From Hyposmocoma kahamanoa (lineage: Eukaryota; Arthropoda; Insecta; Lepidoptera; Cosmopterigidae): 64,000 nt of DNA. The DNA lies in contig NW_020653750.1 in assembly GCF_003589595.1 (NCBI RefSeq), forward strand, positions 3,034,167-3,098,166, given 5' to 3'. The translations under genes were made by a program, and so were the position numbers. The notes under the pieces are model-generated. The model was not told where the DNA came from and did no database searches. It saw nothing but the letters and a program-made list of their open reading frames with translations. Below, in pieces: positions 1 to 12,900 of the stretch. Each line of letters starts with the position of its first letter. Within the stretch, counting starts at the first letter, position 1.

Positions 1-1863
1 TGGCCTATCCCACCGGTAGCCGTGCCTACTGGAGCCTGGCCAAAGCCGTGCAGTCCAATTTTTGTCGTTCGTCGCTGCCGCCTTTGAGGTGTCCCAATGG
101 ATTTTTGGCCTATGGCCCCGAAGAGAAAGTCAATTTATTGGCCGACCTTTTTGGGGCTAACTCGCGCATTCACGACCAAGATGCGCAACCGCCGTCAATT
201 CCCCACTGCGGAGTCACAATGCCAGATATAGTTATCGGACAATGTGATGTCCGCAAGGAATTGCAGACTCTTGACGTGCGGAAGGCCTATGGTCCGGATG
301 AGATACCTCTTATCGTCGGAGTTGTCTCCCGTACTGACGCGCTTATACCACCTCTCATACCAATCTGGTAACGTGCCCCTAGCTTGGAGGGAGGCCAACG
401 TGCAACCTATCCCCAAGAAAGGAGATCGGTCTGATCCGACAAACTATCGCCCAATAGCTGTCACTTCAGTGCTCTGCAAAGTGATGGAACGGATTCTAAA
501 TATCCAGATAATCCGGCCTGGAACGTCACTCCATTCTTAATGATCGACAGTACGGGTTTCGGCCGAACCGATCAACGGGTGACGTTCTAGCGTATCTAAT
601 GCATCTCTGGGGTGAAGCTATCGACAAACAGGGCGAAACCTTAGCGATAAGTCTGGATATTGCTAAGGCCTTTGATCGGGTCTGGCACCGTGGTCTCCTC
701 TCCAAGCTTCCGCCATATGGTCTTCCCGGCCGCCTTTGTGAGTGGATCTCCGGCTTTCTGCGAGAGCGAAGATTGCGTGTCCTTGTTGACGGAGGCACTT
801 CGCGGCTCGTGACAGTTAATGCTGGGGTGCCACAGGGCTCCGTGCTGTCACCCACGCTGTTCCTTCTGCATAGCAATGAATGTTGCCTAGAGGCAACAAG
901 TCATTGATATGCACGGTGCACGATTGCTATTATAAGCAATCGTCAAGCAGCCGGGAGGACCCTGAGAGAAACCGGGAAAAACTTGTCGCTGAGCTCAACC
1001 ATGTTTTGGAACATATATCGTCGTGGGGCTCCCGAAACTTGGTTGAGTTCAACGCCAAGAAAACCCAGGTATGCGCGTTCAGCTCCAAAAAATCCCCATT
1101 CCTTCCACTTCCCTATCTTCAGGGTACAATGCTGACGCTGCAGGACAAGCTCAGCCTACTGGGAATGAGCATCCAGAAGGACATGAGCAACAAAGATTAT
1201 ATCGAGAGCGTCATCTGTACCGCGTCGCGCAAGCTTGGCATCCTGAACAAGGTGCACCGATTTTTTACTCCAGAGCTGCGATACCTGTTGTATAAAGCTC
1301 AGGTCCGAAGCAGCATGGAGTACTGTTCGCACCTTTGGGACGGCTCTGCCAAGTACTTGCTCGATGCCCTAGATGGACTGCAGCGCTACGCCTTCCGTGT
1401 TGTCAACGATCCTCATGTAACTGAGCATGCGGAGTCGTTACAGCTTCGCAGAGATATAGCGTCTCTTAGCGTATTCTATCGCCTGTACCACGGTGAGTGC
1501 TCTGAAGAGTTATTCAACCTTATCCGTTCCTCTCCTTTCCATCAACGGACCACCCGTGCCGGACTGCGTTGCCACAGTTGGACGGTCAGTTCAATACCGT
1601 CCCGCACTAAAAAGTTTGGCAATTCGTTTTTATGCCGAACCATCAAATTGTGGAACCGACTCCCGGCGCATGTATTCCCTCCCCTCTATAACATCGGGTC
1701 CTTCAAACGTAGTATGAAGAAGCATTTAGCCAGACCGGCAAAATGATAGTGACGGAGTGAAGATATTTGTGTTTTCCATCCGTTACTCTCATCTCTGGAC
1801 TGTATTCGCACTATCCATCAGGCGCGGTGCAGTCATTTTGCCGAGTCGCAATAAAAAAAAAAT
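1..1863 (+). mobile_element. Non-LTR retrotransposon (Jockey/CR1-like LINE), 3' part
   Basis: The window opens inside a LINE. Its reverse transcriptase runs to the stop near 1744. A short 3' UTR follows and ends in AATAAA plus an A-run at about 1850-1863, the expected 3' end of an element inserted by target-primed reverse transcription. The 5' end lies outside the window. The same LINE superfamily recurs on the minus strand at 20420-22270, where the C-terminal FYRxYHGEC block is shared. The copy is old: it has several frameshifts and has lost its catalytic motif. Confidence 0.9.
48..1746 (+). pseudogene. Broken LINE reverse transcriptase
   Basis: Reverse transcriptase blocks appear in order across shifting frames. 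They are a VRKAYGPDEIP block near 265-305; IPKKGDRSDPTNYRPI near 411-453; motif A SLDIAKAFDRVWH near 651-690, with its aspartate; and motif B AGVPQGSVLSP near 822-855. Frameshifts lie near 310, between 540 and 600, and near 878. Where YADD should be, the frame reads Tyr-Ala-Arg-Cys at 908-919, just after a stop at 905-907, so both motif C aspartates are gone. From 880 an 866-nt open stretch encodes the thumb and C-terminal region (KTQVCAF, YKAQVRSSMEYCSHLW, FYRLYHGECSEELF). It cannot make an active polymerase. Confidence 0.88.
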
Positions 1864-1867
1864 AATG

Positions 1868-1978
1868 ATTAATTGTCAATTGCGAAATAGCAATTAACAA
1901 TTGATTAATTGTTAATTGCTGTTCTCACAATTAACAATGAAACAATTGTTAATTGCTATTTCGCAATTGACAATTAAT
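1868..1978. repeat. Perfect 36-bp inverted repeat, 39-bp spacer
   Basis: Arms 1868-1903 and 1943-1978 are exact reverse complements over 36 bp. The spacer has further ATTAACAATT-type inverted motifs. It starts five bases after the LINE A-tail. It could be a small foldback element or a hairpin formed at the insertion site. No target duplication was seen. Confidence 0.85.
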
Positions 1979-2032
1979 TAATTGTCAATCTTTAATTACC
2001 TGAAAAATTAATTTTTGCCCAACATTGGGTAC

Positions 2033-2085
2033 TACCACGCGCACGACTTGTTCGTAGCGTAACTTGGTACCATAAAAAAAATAAG
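2033..2085 (-). mobile_element. Fragment of dispersed element B
   Basis: The minus strand reads ATGGTACCAAGT, then CGAACAAGTCGTGCGC. This is the 5' end of the short element found complete at 35335-35632. Only about 50 bp remain. Confidence 0.65.
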
Positions 2086-2145
2086 TAGCAGAATATTACT
2101 TGCTGAAATTTTAGATAAAGATTACAATTTGAAAAATATACCATA

Positions 2146-2146
2146 A

Positions 2147-2188
<42 letters not shown>

Positions 2189-2189
2189 A
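2146..2189. repeat. Compound (AT)n(GT)n microsatellite
   Basis: About 11 AT units pass directly into about 10 GT units, followed by ACGTACATGTATAT. Any long frame reading TH and IY repeats here is an artefact of the repeat. Confidence 0.95.
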
Positions 2190-5100
2190 CGTACATGTAT
2201 ATAATATGTGTTGTATTAATACAAAATATATACCTACACTTAGTAGGAATGTCACACTCATTATATAGTTATCTAGGTAGAGTATGATTAACCCATACAT
2301 GAATCATCTCAAGTAAACGTCCACATTATATCTTATTACCTATCATATCATATCAATATGCAAGGCTTCGGTTGAACGTAATTGCTTTGCAATGAAAAAA
2401 TATTTGATGTGCCAAAATTGTCCACGTTTCGAGTAGCCTGTGTTATTATGTCAGAATAATTATTGCTTTATAGGTAGGTACCGTTTTTAGGGACCGAAAA
2501 CAAAATTGAACATTTTGATTTGATTGTTTAAAAAATAGTACAAAATAGTAGTTGTACAATACAACAAGTGCATAAAACGTGCCATTTTATCAGAGTCGCA
2601 TGCGAGTGTGGATCGGTAAATCGAGGGTTTTATGAACGATATACACTCACCTTTTCACTTTGATTGAAATTAAATAGCAATTGCAAATATTCTTCCCGCC
2701 AATGTAATTTTTTTCTACACACATAATATTCAGTTATGTTTTAGAAGTTTTTACTTTTTATGCACTTCCATTTCTTATAACTTATTAATATTTTTTATTG
2801 CCTGCTTTTATTAATTTTGTAATACAACACGGATTATAAAAATAAAAATAAAACTTTATTTCACAAAGTTCTAGCACAGATTAAAGAACATATAATAGGT
2901 TATTCTGTGATTCTAGTGTGCTTGACCGTTGGCGCCTAATTGCCTTGGTCTTAAACGAAGATTTTACTGTATGCACTTGAGCTAAAAATTCTACTTTATG
3001 CAGCGTACACCCAGCATAAATACGAACTTTAAGAGCATGAGAAGTGAAAACAAATTTAAGTGAACGCATACAGTGATGATACAACCGCATCGATGTGCAA
3101 GCGTAAGTGAGAAGTAGAATTGAAATTGTAACTTATTATTACACGCAGATAAATCCGTCAGTATCTTACCTAAAGGGAAAATAATTTTTTTGTGGACAAA
3201 AACTTTTCCATCCTCTAAGACAAAAACAGAAAGAACCCATGTCAATTCATTTGACATATTTTTCATTCGCCACTTGCACTGCGGTTAAACGCCTTGCTTA
3301 TTATCTTTTGAATACTTTTTATCAGTTTACCATCGCCATACCTTATTATCTTATATAATATTGTCGTATAAGTAATCTCTGTTTTGAGAATATCTCCAGT
3401 TTTGAAAATACCGCATGAGTTACTAACATTCATATAAGAAAATCATGGTATTATGCTTTGTTCGAATAAGTTAATAAAAAAATATTATTTTATCTTCAAT
3501 GAAATATTTTGTCAACAAGATTTACCAATAATAAACTCAGTAAGACTGAAACACTTATTTTAAATTTCAATAGTATTATTTATAAAAAAATATATGAGAG
3601 TTATTATTCGTGTTTTACAGGGAAAGGAAAACTTATAGCGGAAATTATTGAATAGGTACTCCACGTATGACATGTTGTTGCTAGATTTTAAAAGGAGATA
3701 GTTTTGATCACGCCTTTATAAGTTTATTTAATATTTTCTCTTTGTTTTAATTTTTACTTGGGCAAAGCGACATCATCTTTGCCATTTATTCATCTTCACG
3801 GAAAACCAACGTAACAGGGTATCTCCTTACAAAAAGTCTCCACCCAGAGGCCATTTTGGAAACGTTTTAAATGTAATTCATTTATTTTGTATTTTATCTT
3901 AAGGTTATTTAAAATTAAATTGTTATCATTTTGTCATAAGGTTACCAAAATACACTATTTTTCTTTTCTTCGGAAAAACAAAGATAGGGAAGAGGTCCTG
4001 AATTCGATTCCTGATAGGACCAATCTGAGAAATAAAATTTTCTAAATTAGATCTCATTGGGGTACATAGTAGCACAAGGATTTCCTAGTTTGAGACCAAA
4101 TAATTGGAGTGTCGGCTAACACTAAATTCTTTCTGATAAATTGTGACTTTTCTTTCTATTGTAATTGTTCAAGTCTCCTAGGTACAGTACCTATATAAAT
4201 AGGTATCTACTCACTACTCGAATCTTTCAGTCTTTATTTAAAAACTATATATAAAAAAAATGCAGACTAGATCAGTCAAAGAAATATACAAATAGGAGCA
4301 ACTTAAGCAAGGTACATCATTTGTAGATCTAAGTAAATAAACTAAATTACCATAACCGCAGCTAGATAAAGTAATTTTTAAATTACCGCGACTTAAAAAA
4401 CTAGGGTCATCCTGAACTCAGGTACAAAAGTCGTTCATTTGTAGATTTATTTATGACCCTGAGAGTTGGGAACTTGGGTGACACGACTGGATCAAAAATG
4501 ACCACCGGATACTAGAATAAAAAAATAACTGAACTAGTCAGACAAGGGCCAGATGGAAAACAGGGTTTCTTTTTCTTAACGACTAATGAACATTGCAGCC
4601 TTCTTCTTATACCTTTCAATCTGTTGGTAAGCTATTTTTAAATAAAGTGAAAAATGCCTTTAACTGTTTATTGGCTAAAGCATATTATAAAATAAAAAAT
4701 AAATAAATTAGAAACAGTATGAGATAAACATAGGTTAAATACACAATGTAATAAAAAAATCGTAAAATGGTCGTTAAAAAATTGTTTATTCTAATAATTG
4801 ACAGTGTATTAAAAATAAATCAAAATATATTTGACTTTTTACAAGAAGCAGGTATTAGGTTTATTATTACAGAGACTTAAGTATCATTTTCTACACCTTG
4901 TATTGTAATCTATATAAATGTAAAGTCCAGCAATAATTGTATACCTAAATATTAAATAACGAAGGTTAGTCGGATTTTTGTATTTACACTACTTCCAATA
5001 CCACTTTTTTTATAAAGCTTCCATCGATTTCCGACCATGATTCTGCCAATGTCAGGGTTAATAATGACTATGTACGATAGTTTTGTCAAAGTAATATAAA

Positions 5101-5497
5101 AATTATGGCGAACCACGCCAATGTCCAAGTTGAAGAAAAAACATAGTCTACTTCTGCTTCACTTACGTTCTTCTTCTTTTAAATGTTAAGGCCCCATCGT
5201 CGTAATCGATGATTTCGCCAATGTCAAGTTGAGGTACACACGCGTTTTTAATACTCAAAAATTGACCGGTGAATTTCGACAGTATAAACTTCTTAGACTA
5301 TTTTTTTCCATCCTCTAAGACAAACTTTCAAATATTTGGCGCCATTTTGGCGCCATAATTGCCAATAATTTGACAATGACAAGTTGACACTCTATGACGT
5401 CAAAAGAAATCCACCCACCCTTAGCCTACGGAAACCAATTTTTCCATCCTCTAAGCACCCACCACGATGCACTACCAAAAATTGCAGAGGCAATCGT
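2190..5497. other. AT-rich intergenic DNA, no gene recognised
   Basis: Only short open frames occur and none resembles a protein. The minus strand has a good donor-like site (TTTAG then GTAAGATA) near 3170, but no exon could be built around it. A 21-nt motif ending CCATCCTCTAAGACAAA is exact at 3204-3224 and 5304-5324, with a shorter match at 5440-5455. Confidence 0.6.
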
Positions 5498-5664
5498 AGG
5501 GTGGCATTCCATAACTCTACTCAATACACAAGTCAGGACTTGAGTATTGCAGTGAGCACTAGAAATCATACTCAAGTCCTTGCCATTATGGTTGTATTTC
5601 CAGTGCTTGAAATCATACTCAAGTCCTGACTTGAACATTGAGTAGAGTTCTGGAATACGACCCT
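5498..5664. mobile_element. Foldback MITE, GGGTCGTATTC family, copy 1
   Basis: The ends are imperfect inverted repeats (GGGTGGCATTCC at the left, GGAATACGACCC at the right). Inside are repeated ACTCAAGTCAGGACTTGAGT blocks, so the whole unit can fold back. It has no coding capacity. Closely related copies lie at 33439-33615 and 33617-33782. Confidence 0.8.
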
Positions 5665-5789
5665 TAAATCATCATAATTTTGTATATTTCTACTTCATGA
5701 GTGACGAAAGATATTGGTAGGATTTAAGTTGATTAAGCGGCAACACTAACGGAGGTATTTTACAGTACACATTAGCGATAGGACGATTG

Positions 5790-6600
5790 TAATTTTTTCA
5801 ACTCGAATTACTCAAATTAACGTAATTGCTGACTCGACTTGGTGTCTGACAGAGCAATCACGAGTCGCAAGTAGCGAGAGCGTTGTGCGGCGTATTCATA
5901 TGAACTCGAACCGACTATTCACAGAGTTTGGCTCGATTGGCCAATGCTAATTTTCATTCAAATCGGAATCGAACCGATCGGGTAGTCCATCCAAGTTTTA
6001 GAAAACAGATGGGTTTCCGAGTGAGAAGATGAACCTGATTCCTATTATATATTTCTAATTTGTGAGTTAAATCAACTATTGTTCCGATTTGAAATGGCAA
6101 AAATTTCCGATCGGCTAATTGTGAAACGCTTCTATGCGCCTCGACTCGGAAACCGGGAAAGGCAATCAAAATCAAGCGAACCGACCGAGTGAGAACGGTA
6201 GCCTATGCACTGTATGAATGAAGTAGTCAGCTCGATCTACCCGATATTCGGTACTCGATACGCGACGTATCGGGTACCGATCCGAGCTAGTTCGACATTG
6301 ACTTACAAATAAATGGACGACGGGTCTAATACAAAAACCACGAAAAAAATGTCCCAAGTCAACCTATTCGAAATTTAAATTGTAATGTCATCGCAGTATC
6401 GCGCTGTCAGTAGAACAAATGAAGACTAAAGCGGAGTGTCGCGCTCTGTATACGATTTTAGCGCCTTACAAGTGCGGACACTTTTTAGCGCGGACCCGAC
6501 GTCCATATAATTGTAAGTCAATGTAGTTCGAGTTCATATAAAAGTAGCTCGGGTTGACTCGATGTAGGAGTAACTCGAGTTAAATAATTCTACTCGCCAG
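5790..6600. other. Unclassified block rich in ACTCGA/TCGAGT motifs
   Basis: This stretch has more G+C than its surroundings and repeats short ACTCGA-like words in both orientations. Examples are near 5801, 5833, 5900, 6138, 6252, 6558 and 6573. The outer ends show a weak inverted match (AACTCGAATTACT and its approximate complement). It may be a decayed DNA element. No protein is supported. Confidence 0.35.
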
Positions 6601-6789
6601 TAATCGCTTGCAACACGTTTAACAAGATTTTTTGAAATGTATATTTAATTTAACAGAAATTCGAATTTTCTATGAGAAAATAATGCTTTTTGAAACAATT
6701 TTCTATAATTTTTTAAGTTATTATACAAGTTAGTCATTTTTATCATTAATAATTATTACACGGACAATTATTATTGGTCATTAAAAAAC

Positions 6790-6942
6790 ACCTCACAATG
6801 CAATGCACTTCCGTTTCAAATCAGGCAGACGTCAACGCTAAATTCGTCCGATTTTAATTTTTTAATTATCCTCCGACGCAAATCTACTGTTATTTAACAT
6901 CGTCAGTGACTGGAAAAGTGATAAAATTCAATAAACCTAAAG
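6790..6942 (+). promoter_or_regulatory. Probable PDAP1 promoter and 5' UTR
   Basis: This is the sequence directly before the PDAP1 start codon. It contains an ETS-like CACTTCCG at about 6808, a CRE-like GACGTCA near 6829 and an initiator-like GTCAGT near 6904. No TATA box at a sensible distance stands out. The transcription start is inferred only; the ATG context is AAAGATG. Confidence 0.4.
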
Positions 6943-9900
6943 ATGCCACGAGGTAAGTATGTAAATTTTTGTATAGTCACACCTCAATGTCGTCCAATGT
7001 TATTCAAAAATGTGCTTCTTTGTTTTCACATAACCTTTGGTTGTTTTTAGGTAAATTTACAAACCACAAGGGACGCAATCGCAAATTTACCAGCCCCGAG
7101 GAGTTGGAGGAGCAAAGGAAGCTAGAGGAACAGAAGAGCAAGTAAATATTACCCACGAGGACTTCTTTTAATATCGTGCTTGTTTTGGTACAATGTGAAC
7201 GTTTTATGGCATACTTCTAAATAATTTGATAAACCGGCTACTGTTTCACGTGGATTCCGTATGCTTTCATTAATTGGATACAGTCAGATACAATAGAACA
7301 GCAACCATATTTCTGTGGTTTTAGAATTTATTGTGTAGTTCTTATATTCAATAGTGCACTTAATTTGTGCATTCTATTTAGGACAATACAAATCTCGGTA
7401 CATTTGTCTATTTTGATGCAATATTACCTTATGACTTGTCATGGGTATCTTTTTAACAAATTATAGTAGGCAGTGGTAAAACATCCCAGTGTTTCTGGTT
7501 ATTCATTTGTAAAGAAAGCTGGTTTCTTGGTGTGTGAATAGTAATATTGCCAAGGATGCCTAGAAATAATAAGAAATTCTGCAGAGAATAATATGTTGTA
7601 TTACTTTTAACTGTGGGGATTATTTTATATTATGCTTAGAATGATAGTTTCATATCAAATGAACTGTCAGAAGTGAGGCAAAAATCAATTTCATATAGGT
7701 GTAAGCAACTTGTATTCACGCTCGTCGGTACGCACACAAATATACTTACAAATAATGATACCATGGAATAACATTTCCATCAAAAGTAGGGAAATTGTCT
7801 CTTGCTTAACTCATCATTTAGTTAATAATTATTACCCAATTTTGATTTAATTCATATATGAACAAAAATCTAAAAGCGAGTTTAAGTGCGGCTAGCGAAG
7901 TTGACTTTATTTCAAGAAAATTTGGATATATAAATAGCCTGATATTATCTGTGGATAAACACATGAAAAGTAAATGATAATAATAAAGAACCTGAACCTC
8001 AAAGTTATTTATACACAGCTATGGAGAACTGACAATGACCTTTTTAGTCATTGTTAGTTCACTGAAATAAGTTTAACTAAGAACTTTTGAGTCTAGGCAA
8101 GACAATTTTTTTAAATGAGTCCTGTATGATGAGCAAGAATAATGACTTTCACATGAAACTAATTAAGGCAAATACTAAAAAAATTCTGCAATTGTAGCAA
8201 TATTGCCTATTCTCAAAAAATTACGTAATATAATTGTTTTGGAACTGAATAGCAAAGTGGGGAGAAAAGAATCCGTTACTGTGCAACAGTTTCATATCTT
8301 GTTACAACAAAATTAATTTCGTTCGAATGAATATTTACATAAAAATACAAGTTGAAATGCATAACTTCCTTGTGGATTGTGATGTTAGTATCTATTTTAT
8401 GTTTATCTGATGTATTTGTACTATACGTATTTTATGTAAAATTCTTAAGCTGTTTGAAGTGCAAGTTGACCTTGAGCACTGATGGCTCGCCCGCTTGTGT
8501 CAGCCTATTTGGGTCCCTACAATTTGCCTCACTTAACGTGTGCGTACTAGGTTTCTATGCATTATTATTCTAAGATATTATGATAAACAAATGTAGAAAT
8601 AATGTTAAACTACCTGTCCTGTCCACAAGTCATCGTAAGTTTTTTGGACAGTCAATAATGTTAAACATTGATATTCATGCATGAAGAAGTTTAAAATTAT
8701 TGGTAATTTTTGGTATAAAATTTTACAATATACCTACAAAATTAATATATACCCACAAAGTGAGTCTTAAGCAAACATAGATGAATTTGTATCCAAAAGT
8801 GGGAATTTTTAGAAAATATGTTTTATCTCTATCTTTAACAATAAGTAACATAATAAATCAGTGAGGTTGGGTTATTTATTTTTTTTTAGTTGAGGCAATT
8901 GCTAGGCTAGTTGAGTACAAGTTATTGATGTATAAATCAGTTTTCAAACTGATTTGGCCCCACGCATTGGAACATAGATGAATTTGTATCCAAAAGTGGG
9001 AATTTTTAGAAAATATGTTTTATCTCTATCTTTAACAATAAGTAACATAATAAGTCAGTGAGGTCGGGTTGTTTATTTTTTTTTTAGTTAAGGCAATTGC
9101 TAGGCTAGTTGAGTATAAGTTATTGATGTATAAAACAGTTTTCAAACTGATTTGGCCCCACACATTGTAGGTGTGGGGCTCTGCCAGCATGTCCAAAATG
9201 GTGTACTAAAAACCATAGTATAATCACCCTTGGTTTGCAAGAGCTCTGGAAATTCATGATTAGCCTGAAATGCTAACTATGTAACATTTAATACTAACAC
9301 ATAAGAAATATAAGTCACAACATACAAATATATTGCCAAGATCTTTGGTTGACGATAAGCATCTGGGTAGCCTGAGCAGCTTATAAGGATATTACAAAGA
9401 TAAATCAGTTGAATACAATCAGCCACATATAATGTCTATGGAAGGGAACAAAAGTATCACAAGATTTATTCCCAAATATATTAAAACTATAGCACGGTTT
9501 TGTTTATGGTTCAAGGATTTATTGGAAATGGAGACAAAATTATATTGCAATTTCTACTGCTGTTGGTATTGCTGGTACCAACTCCGAAGATAACTCCATA
9601 CACAAAAATTGTTACGCTGTCTATGTACATTTACTCTGGATTGCAATTCTCTCTAGTAGTTCTTGGTTAAATGTCAATTATAACTATACATTTCAAATGA
9701 AGCTTTGTAACATACAATATACTTTATCATACAAAACAAACAAGCGAGTGGCAGCACGGCCATAATGCCTCATATATTTTGTTTTCTTTGTTGTGTAAAT
9801 ATATACTACTGGAAGTATAACAGTCATGATGGTAATTTCCAGGTGGAGAAAGGACCATGGAGAAGCCTCCACTGAAGAAGAGTCAGAAGAAGAAAAATCT

Positions 9901-12900
9901 GGGTCTGGTAGCGAAGACAGTGATTCTGATGACGATGGGGTAATACAATCATATTAAACATAAAAACAACATATCACAATTACCAAGACCGTTATTTATT
10001 TATTTATTAGATTCGCCAATAGAGATACACTATTACTCGTAAATATAGACATAAAATAACACTGCAGAAATTACTTCAGTGTAAACCCAATAATAGGCAA
10101 ATACAGCATGTTGTACATAATAGCATAATAGCAGAAACAGAAGCATTTACTGTGTTATACTTATATTATATACAAACAAATGGATATGATTGTAAACAAA
10201 TAATGTAAATGTGTTTAAACTAAATTCTAAAGTTACAGTCTTGTTAGTCTGAGCAATCATATGTACAATAAAGTTTTAAATTAATCAATTTAATTAAAAC
10301 GAAAACAGATCCGAATCAGATGACCTATGTTTTATGTAATTTATTGTACTCACGGCAAATTCGGTTGAAAATAGCATTGGAGCCAACATTAGTTCTGAAT
10401 TGTTTAGTATTAAAAGGATGGTAATTACTTAGCCGTTGGCGTTGTGACGAGGAGTAGAAAACAGAAGTAATAAAAGTTCAGGGTAATCAATTTGCCCCGA
10501 AATCAAACGGTATAGAAAAATTTCATCGGCAATCCAACGGCGACCTTCAAGGATGCACATTTGAACAGAATAGTTAGTCTGTTCTTGTATCCCTTCAATA
10601 AGTGCATCTTTCGTTGTTTCGAGTTAGGCCGGTACTGCAGATTTTATGTTGAAAAAAAAAAATCACTATGAATATGTTTTTGAGTTTGTTAATCGTCTAG
10701 AATTTACATCAGACAATTTATGAAATTTTGTACTGATTTTCCAGAGACCAGTGAAAGCAAAGGGTGTATCTGGTCTAATTGAGGTAGAGAATCCTAACCG
10801 CGTAGTCAAGAAAAACAAGAAACTAAACAACTTGGATAACTTAGGAGAGGGAGAAAAACCTCAATTATCAAGGTAAGAATTTAATTTATTAATGAAAGTT
10901 ACAAAAAGTAGCTCAAAACAAGAAATATAACAACACAACATTACAAATATGTACACAGGGTGGGACGGAACGGCCGACAAAGCCGAAAACTGCGAAGAGT
11001 CTTAAATATGTGCTAGTCATATACATGAGATATCTGACCCCCTAACATGCCCCTAACACCGACCTTTTGGTTGTGACAGCCATCTTGCGTATTGAACAAA
11101 CAAAAAATTAAAACAATCTCAACTTAACAATACAGTGTAGTGTTGCTTGAAGCTGATCAATATATTTTTTAAACCAATACAAAATTTCGTCATTTAACAT
11201 CAAGTAAATAGGTCGAGCGGCTTATTGTATCGACTCGACTTTACAATACCTGTGGGTCGATTCCACGAGTACTATTTTGTTATATTTTGAACAGCATTGT
11301 TTCACTTTTTAATTTTAACATAGACAAATCACAATATTGACTCACTAGAAATTGCCTAAGGTGGGTGGGTAGATATTATTAATAAAGCGTAGGGTGGGTA
11401 AGAAAAGATAATAAAGAAAAGATAGGTTAACAAATCACGAACACGTTCTGCAGTTTGCATACGATCATGGCTTCTGTGATTACGCATTGTTCCACGTTTC
11501 GTTCCCATTTATCTATTCAGTTTTAGTGACTTTCAAAGTTCTCTTTCTTGTTTTAATATGCCGCACTTAACGGAATTATTCAAATTAGAAATTATTGTTC
11601 TGTATGAACAAGACTTAGACATTCCGTACAACTATCCAGAGGTTAAAAACAAAAAATAATGACAGTATTATATAGTCATAGCTAAATATTTTATTTTTAA
11701 TGAGACTTGAACCATGCTTACCTCAACTTGCAAAGCAATCCTTATACCGCTAGGCCACGACGGGCTTACTTTGTCATTAACACATTACTTTGTCTTAAAA
11801 TTTGTCATTTTACCATTTTTGTATTTATTTCTCAGTTCACTACTATCGCTCGTTACGTACACATCCAGTGATCTGGTGCGCTTTTGGTGTTTTGTTCAGT
11901 TATATTTAGTGATATTGTTGCAATATGCCTAAAAGAAACAAACTTAGTTTAGAACAACGTGTGCAAATACAGCTTCTTCATGAGCAACGGAAATCACAGG
12001 TAGAGATTTCTAAAACTGTGAAATGTTCGTGCCGATCTGTGCAATATGCTATAGAGCGATTCGCCACTACTGGATCTCATAGGAACGGACACAACAGGGC
12101 GCAATCGCATCACCACAGATCGTGAGGACCGAAAGTTAATGAGAGAGTCGTTAAAAAATCGAAAAAAATCTTCTTCAGACCTCGCTACTGATTTCTCAGT
12201 TGAAATTAAGAGATCAATTTCTGGTCGCACTACTCGAAGAAGGCTTCAGGAAGTTGGCCTGAAAGGCTGTAAAGCCAGGAAGAAACCATGGCTCTCACAA
12301 AACAACAAGAAGGCTAGGTATGAATGGGCCTTAAAATATCAAAGTTTCACTTAAGAAGATTGGTCAAATATCGTGTGGTCAGACGAGTCAACCTTTGAGG
12401 TGAGTTAGGTAATTTCACGTTCTAAAGATATTAAACAATATGATTTGAAAATAAAATTCAATGACAAAAATATTTTACTTTTCCGAAGTCTCTATTTTTT
12501 TTTAAATTTCATATTTTTGGTACACCTGGTGTGACTTTTGTGCGCCGCCGGGTAGGCGACGAATTGTAGTCCAACCTATGTACTACCAACCGTACAACAC
12601 GGCGGAGGCAGCATAATGGTCAGGGGCTGCATGACTGATTCAAGAGTTGGCGAAATGTTCGTGTGTGAGGGCCGCATGAACTCTTCACGTACGTTAACGT
12701 CCAGGAATCTGACTTGCCGCCCTCATTTTCAACCCTTTTTGGCGATACAAATATGGATGGCGTTAAATTCCAGCAGTATACCGCGCCGTGTCATAAATCT
12801 GCCTACACTATGACATGGTTTCGAGAAAAGAGCATTGAGCTTCTAGAATGGCCTGCCCAGTCTCCGGACCTAAACCCCACAGAACATTTATGGGGTTTAG

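Noticed and set aside
1992..2300. Minus-strand frame with hydrophobic and TH/IY repeats
   Set aside because: It is a reading of the AT/GT microsatellite and a B-element fragment.
5335..5353. Two TTTGGCGC words 11 bases apart, like E2F sites
   Set aside because: They lie about 1.6 kb before the PDAP1 start, with nothing else to tie them to a promoter.
8774..9168. Direct repeats considered as a CRISPR array
   Set aside because: There are only two 197-bp units without spacers, in a eukaryotic intron.
11714..11932. Hydrophobic plus-strand ORF
   Set aside because: It starts inside the antisense tRNA-like sequence and runs through AT-rich DNA into the Tc1 leader.
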